A stretch of 64,000 bases of DNA from Bdellovibrio sp. GT3. GTDB taxonomy: Bacteria; Bdellovibrionota; Bdellovibrionia; Bdellovibrionales; Bdellovibrionaceae. Both the position numbers and the translations under genes were made by a program. Location: contig NZ_JBBNAD010000004.1 of NCBI RefSeq assembly GCF_037996765.1, positions 868,001 to 932,000 of the forward strand. The letters run 5' to 3'. This document shows, piece after piece, positions 58,726-64,000 of this stretch. The stretch's first letter is position 1. The number at the start of each line of letters is the position of its first letter. Below the pieces are notes generated by a model. It was not told where the DNA came from. It did not search any database and saw only the letters and a program-made list of their open reading frames with translations.

Positions 58726-59837
58726 AAATGAAGGGTTCTGTTTGGGCTGTGGCGGTAAAAGAAGTGTTTCAGATCGTTCGGGATCCATTCACCATGGCGG
58801 TCGCAATCGTGATGCCGATTGTGATGGTTCTTTTTTTTGGTTTTGCGATTGAATTTAACATGGATAAAATTCCCTTGGCTATTTTCGATGGCAGTAAGAC
58901 GACTGAATCACGGGTCTTGATGGATTCATTCGTAAGCTCCAGGTATTTTATTCCGGTTTCTGTTTACAGTCCCTCGCACGCTATTGACACTTTGGATGGA
59001 GGACGTTCCAAAACGGCGCTGATTATCAAACCGGAATTTGCGCGCGATCTGACGCCTTATCGTCAGGCCAAAGTACAAATACTGATTGATGGCGCGGATA
59101 ATTCCTCGGCGGCTTCAGTGGTCGGTTACCTGGCGGGTGTGCAGCAGTTGGCGATGGCAAGACTTTTTCCTGAAATGACTTTTAGAACGCCTGTGGAAAT
59201 TCATTCGCGGTTTTTATTCAATCCCGAATTGAACAGTCAGTGGTTCGTGGTTCCGGGGCTGGCGGCGGTGATCATCGCAGTTCTTTCCATACTTTTAACG
59301 GCACTGACAGTGGCCCGTGAGTGGGAAAATGGTTCCATGGAATTGCTTTTGGGGACGCCCGTGCGGCCATTTGATATTATTCTGGGTAAGCTTTTGCCCT
59401 ATGCCGTGATGGGTGTCGTATCCATTGTCTTTGTGTTCATGATGTCAAAGCTGGTTTTCAATGTTCCGTTTCGGGGAAGCTTTATCCTTTACATGCTTTC
59501 GGCTTTGATTTTTCTGTGCACTTATCTGGCGCAAGGCTTGTTGATATCAGTTCTGACCCGCAGCCAGCAGCTCAGCATGCAGTTTGCGATGCTATCCGGG
59601 CTTTTGCCTTCGATGCTGCTTTCCGGATTTATTTTTCCGACCGAGCACATGCCTCCGTTTTTTTATTATTTCACCATGATACTTCCGGCCAGATGGTTTA
59701 TCGAAATCAGTCGCCAGTTGTTTTTGCAGGGCAGTGGTTTCATGCAGATTCTACCGTCCTTTGGAATGCTCTGTTTGCTGCTGTTGGTGCTGCTGGGGAT
59801 TGCGACCAAAAAATTTAAAAAGGATGTGGAACCGTGA
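58722..59837 (+). CDS. ABC-2 type transporter permease (first)
   Basis: 371 residues: N-terminal membrane helix (FTMAVAIVMPIVMVLFFGFAI), a large extracytoplasmic domain of about 130 residues, then five hydrophobic segments (GLAAVIIAVLSILLTALTVA, then the conserved REWENGSMELLLGTPVRP cytoplasmic loop, and more). Matches YhhJ-type permeases. Works with the two ATPases to export an unknown substrate, perhaps a drug or lipid. Start GTG in a GTGA overlap with the upstream gene. Confidence 0.92.
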   Translation: MKMKGSVWAVAVKEVFQIVRDPFTMAVAIVMPIVMVLFFGFAIEFNMDKIPLAIFDGSKTTESRVLMDSFVSSRYFIPVSVYSPSHAIDTLDGGRSKTALIIKPEFARDLTPYRQAKVQILIDGADNSSAASVVGYLAGVQQLAMARLFPEMTFRTPVEIHSRFLFNPELNSQWFVVPGLAAVIIAVLSILLTALTVAREWENGSMELLLGTPVRPFDIILGKLLPYAVMGVVSIVFVFMMSKLVFNVPFRGSFILYMLSALIFLCTYLAQGLLISVLTRSQQLSMQFAMLSGLLPSMLLSGFIFPTEHMPPFFYYFTMILPARWFIEISRQLFLQGSGFMQILPSFGMLCLLLLVLLGIATKKFKKDVEP

Positions 59838-60919
59838 AGACACTTTGGGGTTTCATGAAAAAAGAAATGCGCCAGACTCTGCGCGATCCACGCATGAGAA
59901 TCCTGTTATTTCTGGCTCCTTGTATTCAGCTCACCATTTTTGCCACAGCTCTGTCGACAGAGGCCCGTAACATAAGACTTAGTGTGTTTGGTTCCCCCAC
60001 GGATTCCGCCTTGATGAATTTGTACCGGGATTGTCTGGCGTCAGGATGGTTTATTCCGGCCAAGGTGAGCTCTTCCGATCCGTTCACGCAAGTGCAAGGG
60101 GGCGAGGCTGATGCGGTCCTGGTGGCGCCCGAGGGCGGTTTGGATAAGAGTATCGGGCGTGGCGAGGGGAGGTTGCAGCTTTTGATTAACGCGACCAATG
60201 TCACCCGTGGGCAAAGTATTGAACGCTACGTGAATACTATCCAGCTTAAACGCTCACAAAGCGACATCCAGATTCAAATGCCTTTGCAGTTTGACGTGCG
60301 GGTTCTTTACAACCCGGCGATGCGTACGGCTTTGTTTTTGGTGCCCGGGGTGATGAGTATGCTTGTGTGTTTGATCACAGTTCTACTGACCAGCATGTCT
60401 ATCACCAAGGAAAAGGAACTGGGGACCTTTGAAACCCTGATCGCAGCACCGGTGGAGCCCGAGGAAGTGATCATGGGTAAAACCATTCCTTATGTGTTGC
60501 TGGGGATGAGTAATATTCCTTTGATTCTGGCGGTGGCCGTCTTTGTCTTTGGGGTTCCGATGCGTGGCAATTTATTGGTACTGATGTTTGCTTCTATGAT
60601 GTTTGTGTTTTGCACGGTGGGCATCGGTTTGTTGATTTCGACGCTGGCGAAAAATCAGCAGCAATCAATGATGGGTGGGTTTTTATTTTTGCTGCCCGCC
60701 ATGTTGCTATCGGGGCTCGCGTTTCCGATTGAAAACATGCCTTGGGCAATGCGGGTGTTTTCGTACTTCAATCCCATCACGTACTACATTGACCTGCTTA
60801 GAAATATCATGTTGAAAGGCGGCGACACCAGTTTGATTTTATTCAATGTTCTGATTCTCGCAGCCATGGCCATTGCGGCGATCGGATTTAGCTGGCAGCG
60901 ATTTAAAACGACGCTCTAA
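59834..60919 (+). CDS. ABC-2 type transporter permease (second)
   Basis: 361 residues with the same layout as the preceding permease: N-terminal helix (ILLFLAPCIQLTIFATAL), extracytoplasmic domain, then membrane segments with the family loop KEKELGTFETLIAAPVEPEE and a P-rich end (LSGLAFPIENMPWAM). The two permeases are paralogues and probably form a heterodimer. GTG start in a GTGA overlap. It ends the operon at a terminator. Confidence 0.92.
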   Translation: MKTLWGFMKKEMRQTLRDPRMRILLFLAPCIQLTIFATALSTEARNIRLSVFGSPTDSALMNLYRDCLASGWFIPAKVSSSDPFTQVQGGEADAVLVAPEGGLDKSIGRGEGRLQLLINATNVTRGQSIERYVNTIQLKRSQSDIQIQMPLQFDVRVLYNPAMRTALFLVPGVMSMLVCLITVLLTSMSITKEKELGTFETLIAAPVEPEEVIMGKTIPYVLLGMSNIPLILAVAVFVFGVPMRGNLLVLMFASMMFVFCTVGIGLLISTLAKNQQQSMMGGFLFLLPAMLLSGLAFPIENMPWAMRVFSYFNPITYYIDLLRNIMLKGGDTSLILFNVLILAAMAIAAIGFSWQRFKTTL

Positions 60920-60920
60920 T

Positions 60921-60955
60921 AAAAAAAGGCAGACTTTTAAGGTCTGCCTTTTCGT
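60921..60955. terminator. bidirectional terminator
   Basis: AAAGGCAGAC pairs with GTCTGCCTTT around a short loop, with A and T runs on both sides, between the convergent permease and PCuAC genes. Confidence 0.9.
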
Positions 60956-60963
60956 TTCACCAT

Positions 60964-61434
60964 TTAGTGGTGGTGATGACCTTCATCTTTTTTCTCTTCT
61001 TTTTTAGTCTCTTTCGTCAAGCGACTGATCACCGGGAAATTCACAGTTTGTTCTTTATCATTAACCATCAACTTGATGGCGATTGTTTGTTTTTCTTCAA
61101 CCGGCTTGGTTGCATCGAAAAGCATGATGTGGTTGCCACCTGGTTTTAGTTCCAAAGCTTGACCCGCAGGGATTTTGTACATGTCCATTTTAGACATCGT
61201 CATGCGGCCATTCTTTTCAGACGACTCGTGCAGTTCAACTGCTTTAAATGGTTTTGCTTCAACGATTTTAACTGTCACTTCGTTTTTGGAAGTGTTTTTG
61301 ATTGTACCAAAACCCGCCGTCGTGTTCGTGCCTTTTAGTGGAACGAATACATGGGGATTGGAAATTTCAATGTCCGCTGCCAAAGCTGCAGAGGAAACCA
61401 AAACCATCATTGCTGACAAGATCATAGACTTCAT
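60964..61434 (-). CDS. periplasmic copper chaperone PCuAC
   Basis: 156 residues with a signal peptide (MKSMILSAMMVLVSSAALA). The copper motif H-x10-M-x21-H-x-M fits exactly: His69, Met80, His102, Met104. PCuAC delivers Cu(I) to the CuA site of cytochrome c oxidase together with Sco. An unusual C-terminal extension is lysine/glutamate rich and ends in four histidines (EGHHHH), a possible extra metal site. Its start overlaps the end of the Sco gene by 4 bp, so the two are one operon. Confidence 0.93.
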   Translation of the reverse strand: MKSMILSAMMVLVSSAALAADIEISNPHVFVPLKGTNTTAGFGTIKNTSKNEVTVKIVEAKPFKAVELHESSEKNGRMTMSKMDMYKIPAGQALELKPGGNHIMLFDATKPVEEKQTIAIKLMVNDKEQTVNFPVISRLTKETKKEEKKDEGHHHH

Positions 61435-62060
61435 AGGTTCTCCTTGATTTTTTCAATAATAGATTCTGCGGAACGGGGATTGGGCAAAGTATCCAGTACA
61501 ATGCCTTTTTTATTCAAGAAATAAATACGGTCGGTGTGGGAGATGGAATAGCCCAGATACGACTTCGGATCTTTTTCTTCGATATAGGAAGCGGCAAACT
61601 GATGAACGGCGGTGTCTATGTTTTCCTTGGTGCCACTAAGGCCCACGAATGAAGGATCAAACTGTTGGGCATATACGGCGACGTTTGCTGGCGTGTCGTT
61701 GGCAACATCGACGCTGACGAAAATCAGACGGATATTCTGGCGCTCCTGGTCAGTCAGTGATTTCATGGCCTGGCTTGCATACGTCAGCGCCATCGGGCAG
61801 ACGTCGGGGCACTTGGCATAACCGAAATAAAGCAGGTTCAATTTTTTAGCGTCGTCCGAGAATTTCCAGGAAGTGCCGTTGTGGTTGGCTTGAAAGTCTC
61901 CGCCCAATTCGGGTTGCAGATTTTGATAGTAGTTCAGCGCAAACAGCAAGCCGACGGCCAGTGCAGCAGAAATAATCGATGCAATAAGAATGTGCTTTTT
62001 TATAAGAGCCCCCAGGATGCTATGAGTTAAACTTATAGCACCCGGGGAGTCACGAACCAA
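61431..62060 (-). CDS. SCO1/SenC family copper-binding protein
   Basis: 209 residues. An N-terminal membrane anchor (IASIISAALAVGLLFALNY) and a thioredoxin-fold domain with the copper ligands C84 and C88 in YAKCPDVCPM and His175 in SISHTDRIYFL. It acts in the periplasm in CuA assembly of cytochrome oxidase, as partner of PCuAC, whose gene overlaps its stop. The start is the TTG at 62060 by default; no ribosome binding site is visible, and a start nearer the membrane helix would be possible. Confidence 0.92.
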   Translation of the reverse strand: MVRDSPGAISLTHSILGALIKKHILIASIISAALAVGLLFALNYYQNLQPELGGDFQANHNGTSWKFSDDAKKLNLLYFGYAKCPDVCPMALTYASQAMKSLTDQERQNIRLIFVSVDVANDTPANVAVYAQQFDPSFVGLSGTKENIDTAVHQFAASYIEEKDPKSYLGYSISHTDRIYFLNKKGIVLDTLPNPRSAESIIEKIKENL

Positions 62061-62082
62061 CGCAACAAAACGCTGCTGTTTG

Positions 62083-63306
62083 CTAGTTAACGTTGCTGAA
62101 GGCTTCTAAATAAGGCGCTGGCAGGCGGCGCGTGAGTTCCGGGTTGGATTGGATATCTTTGCGCACGGCTTTTCTGAACTCAGCAAATATCTCCGGCATG
62201 GCATTCAAGGAGCGTCCCAGGTCATGACGAACCACGTGTGTGGCTTTGACCAAAGGAATATCCCGGAAAAATGAATTCACGAAATCCATTTTGCTCATAT
62301 GCTGGTATTCAGCTGAAAACTTCACGTGAAAAGGAATATCTGTGCTAAAGGGAACCAGCCAAGTGGCTGCGAAGATTCCTTTTGGCGCCTGTCCATAGAG
62401 TGCAGCAAACAGAACCTCTTTAACGGATTCGCGAACAGCGTTTTCGGGTTGCAGTCGCACTGGGTCCAGCGGATTCGAATCGATATGGAGGTGTCCATCT
62501 CCACGAGTCATCCAGATATGCCCATAAGAGTTGGCCACCGGAAGACCTATTTCGCGACCTGTGCGCAAGTCAATACTTTCATTGTCATGCAAAAGCATCG
62601 TGACCAGGTCGCCGCGGTTCTTTTTTAGCAAACCTTTAAAATTCGCTTTTCCCCACATCGCCGTTTGCACACGTGGTACGCGCACATGTCCCGATGAAAA
62701 GGCATCCGTCAGATAGTGATCGGCGAAAGCATTCAGAATCATAGCCTGTTGATACAGTTGCAGACTTTTTTGTGGGGCTGAGTCGCGAAGTTCAAAAGAC
62801 TTCAATGCCTTGTCAATCGCCTCTTGGTGGTAGCGGACATAGTCTTTCATGTTGTACCAACCGAAGTGATTGTAGTTTTTCGTTACAACACCCAGATATT
62901 TTGGCATCGAGAAAAATGTCGCAATACTGTTGCAGGTTTTTGGTTTGTTGCCGTGAATTTCGGCATGCGTGCATTTGATGACATGCTTGATGCCTTTGCG
63001 TTTGTCGGCATACAGCTCGCCGGGACCATTGTAAAAGTCAGCGGCCATAAGAATTTCGCCGTAAGCAAATTTGATTTTGCCATCACCACGCGGGATATTT
63101 GAAATCGGACAATCCGCTTTGCTGATTCCCAAATCACGACATGCATTCAGTGCACCGCTTTCACCCAGAGACAGATGCTCGCTGCCTGCCCACAAGATTT
63201 CAACGGTTTGATTTTCAGTGCTGTGATCATGAGCTTGTGCTGGCGGCACCAAAGCCGTCATAGAAGCGGAAAATACCAGAGCTGTCATCCAAAAGCCGAT
63301 TTTCAT
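62083..63306 (-). CDS. secreted protein with phospholipase C/P1-nuclease-like fold (predicted)
   Basis: 407 residues, signal peptide MKIGFWMTALVFSASMTALVPPAQA, then a His-containing start (HDHSTEN). A helical region looks like the zinc phospholipase C/S1-P1 nuclease superfamily: YNHFGWYNMKDYVRYHQEAI, then MILNAFADHYLTDAFSSGH, whose H-x3-D and Ser-Gly-His layout resembles the zinc ligands. Other conserved-looking parts are FAYGEILMAADFYNGPG and SYGHIWMTRGDGHLHID. It may be a secreted lipase, perhaps acting on prey membranes, but the enzyme class is an inference from the fold-like motif. Separate from the Sco operon by 22 bp. Confidence 0.65.
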   Translation of the reverse strand: MKIGFWMTALVFSASMTALVPPAQAHDHSTENQTVEILWAGSEHLSLGESGALNACRDLGISKADCPISNIPRGDGKIKFAYGEILMAADFYNGPGELYADKRKGIKHVIKCTHAEIHGNKPKTCNSIATFFSMPKYLGVVTKNYNHFGWYNMKDYVRYHQEAIDKALKSFELRDSAPQKSLQLYQQAMILNAFADHYLTDAFSSGHVRVPRVQTAMWGKANFKGLLKKNRGDLVTMLLHDNESIDLRTGREIGLPVANSYGHIWMTRGDGHLHIDSNPLDPVRLQPENAVRESVKEVLFAALYGQAPKGIFAATWLVPFSTDIPFHVKFSAEYQHMSKMDFVNSFFRDIPLVKATHVVRHDLGRSLNAMPEIFAEFRKAVRKDIQSNPELTRRLPAPYLEAFSNVN

Positions 63307-63392
63307 AACGTCCTACCTTTTGAAAGATTCAGGTAGAAGATCGGCTTTTCAGAGGAGTGGATAAAATTTTGGGGTAAAAATTAGACTTAGAG

Positions 63393-64000
63393 CTAAAAGA
63401 CCTTCGAACAGCTCATCGGCATCATGCGCACCTTTTGTTCGACTACGCGCTTTAGGATGCGGGAGCCCAGTTCGTTCTCCATCAGTTCCGGATGAAACTG
63501 CAACAGCAGTCCACGGCCATTCTTGAATTCCGTGGCTTCGGTGACTCCGTCTGCCGCTGTGGCAGCCAATTCCAGCATTCCGCCAGGTTTGAATTGAACG
63601 GCCTGATGGTGCAGGGAGTTTACAAAAAGTTTATTCGAATCCACCGGCAAAAGGGACGCTAAGATTCCATGTGAAGTTTTTTTGACCTCGATGTCATGCC
63701 AGTCATCGCCATGAGGCAGCTCTGGTCCCACTTGAATGGGTACGTCCTGTATCATTTTGTAACCCAGGGCTACGGAGGAGATTTGTGATCCTCTACAAAC
63801 TCCCAATAAGAATCCGCGCTCGCTTGCAACATAATTCTTGATCAGCGAGATCTCGAATTGATCGCGAGTGGGGATGGTGTTGCGGGAGTGATAGTTTTCC
63901 TTTTTATAGAATGACGGATCCACGTCATCGCCACCCATGGCCACGAGCAGTGGAAACTGTGCAGAGATTTTCTCAAATAGAATTCTGGTCTCACTCAATG
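63393..64000 (-). CDS. class I glutamine amidotransferase-like hydrolase (PuuD/peptidase C26 type), partial
   Basis: The frame runs off the right edge; about 201 residues of a ~250-residue protein are present, so roughly the first 40-50 are missing (the TTG at 63998 is not a convincing start). The catalytic nucleophile is in LLGVCRGSQ, and the His-Glu pair in LLLQFHPELM. The motif AMGGDDVDPSFY and the NSLHHQAV strand match gamma-glutamyl-gamma-aminobutyrate hydrolase-like proteins of the PuuD type. It probably hydrolyses a gamma-glutamyl amide in the cytoplasm; the substrate is unknown. Confidence 0.88.
   Translation of the reverse strand, partial: LSETRILFEKISAQFPLLVAMGGDDVDPSFYKKENYHSRNTIPTRDQFEISLIKNYVASERGFLLGVCRGSQISSVALGYKMIQDVPIQVGPELPHGDDWHDIEVKKTSHGILASLLPVDSNKLFVNSLHHQAVQFKPGGMLELAATAADGVTEATEFKNGRGLLLQFHPELMENELGSRILKRVVEQKVRMMPMSCSKVF

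Noticed and set aside
1-64000. CRISPR array, insertion sequence, prophage, rRNA or tRNA genes
   Set aside because: Looked for regular spaced repeats, transposase-like proteins with terminal repeats, integrase and structural RNA features; none could be supported.

Overview
This window is most like the chromosome of a Bdellovibrio-type predatory bacterium (Bdellovibrionota). That is an inference from gene content: many secreted or lipid-anchored hydrolases, a malic enzyme fused to a phosphotransacetylase domain, a fused B12-dependent acyl-CoA mutase (IcmF), FadI/FadJ-type beta-oxidation genes, FeoAB, and an HNH protein with a DUF222-like N-terminus. I saw no rRNA, tRNA, CRISPR array, insertion sequence or phage block. 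Gene density is high, both strands are used, and many units end in clear intrinsic terminators. Two genes run off the window: a giant cyclic-glucan-synthase-like gene on the left and a class I glutamine amidotransferase on the right.

Layout. 1-4.7 kb: C-terminal part of an NdvB-like protein. 5-7.4 kb: malic enzyme. 7.4-9.2 kb: an AT-rich stretch with an HNH protein. 9.2-12.8 kb: fadI/fadJ-like beta-oxidation pair. 12.9-16.4 kb: secreted protein, YcaC-like hydrolase, DapB-like reductase, peptide/H+ symporter. 16.5-20 kb: large zinc-protease lipoprotein and a small lipoprotein. 20.1-22 kb: a distant RelA/SpoT-like protein next to plsC. 22.1-25.2 kb: a candidate metal-acquisition cluster (CxxC periplasmic protein, His-rich secreted protein, TonB-dependent receptor) around a 19-bp palindrome. 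25.3-25.9 kb: a decayed LysR gene. 26-30 kb: TfoX-like protein and a hybrid histidine kinase. 30-36 kb: subtilase lipoprotein and periplasmic proteins. 36.3-41.3 kb: hbd-crt-icmF operon. 41.3-48 kb: FAD oxidoreductase, phosphatidylserine decarboxylase, outer-membrane protein, and two head-to-head pterin synthase paralogues. 48.2-50.4 kb: feoAB. 50.5-55.3 kb: M48 protease, glycosyltransferase, WecE-like aminotransferase, chemoreceptor. 55.5-56.4 kb: secreted HExxH protein. 56.5-60.9 kb: five-gene HlyD/ABC efflux operon. 61-64 kb: PCuAC/Sco copper pair, a phospholipase-C-like secreted protein, glutamine amidotransferase.

These parts fit an organism that digests macromolecules outside the cytoplasm (subtilase, three HExxH proteins, a possible phospholipase), imports peptides (POT symporter), burns fatty acids and branched acyl-CoA (fadIJ, hbd-crt-icmF, with malic enzyme feeding pyruvate and NADPH), and manages iron and copper (FeoAB, PCuAC/Sco, TonB cluster). 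The least explained items are the RelA/SpoT-like protein, the palindrome-controlled metal cluster, the outer-membrane-protein leader whose 12-bp stem contains the ribosome binding site, and the secreted BP74-like protein.
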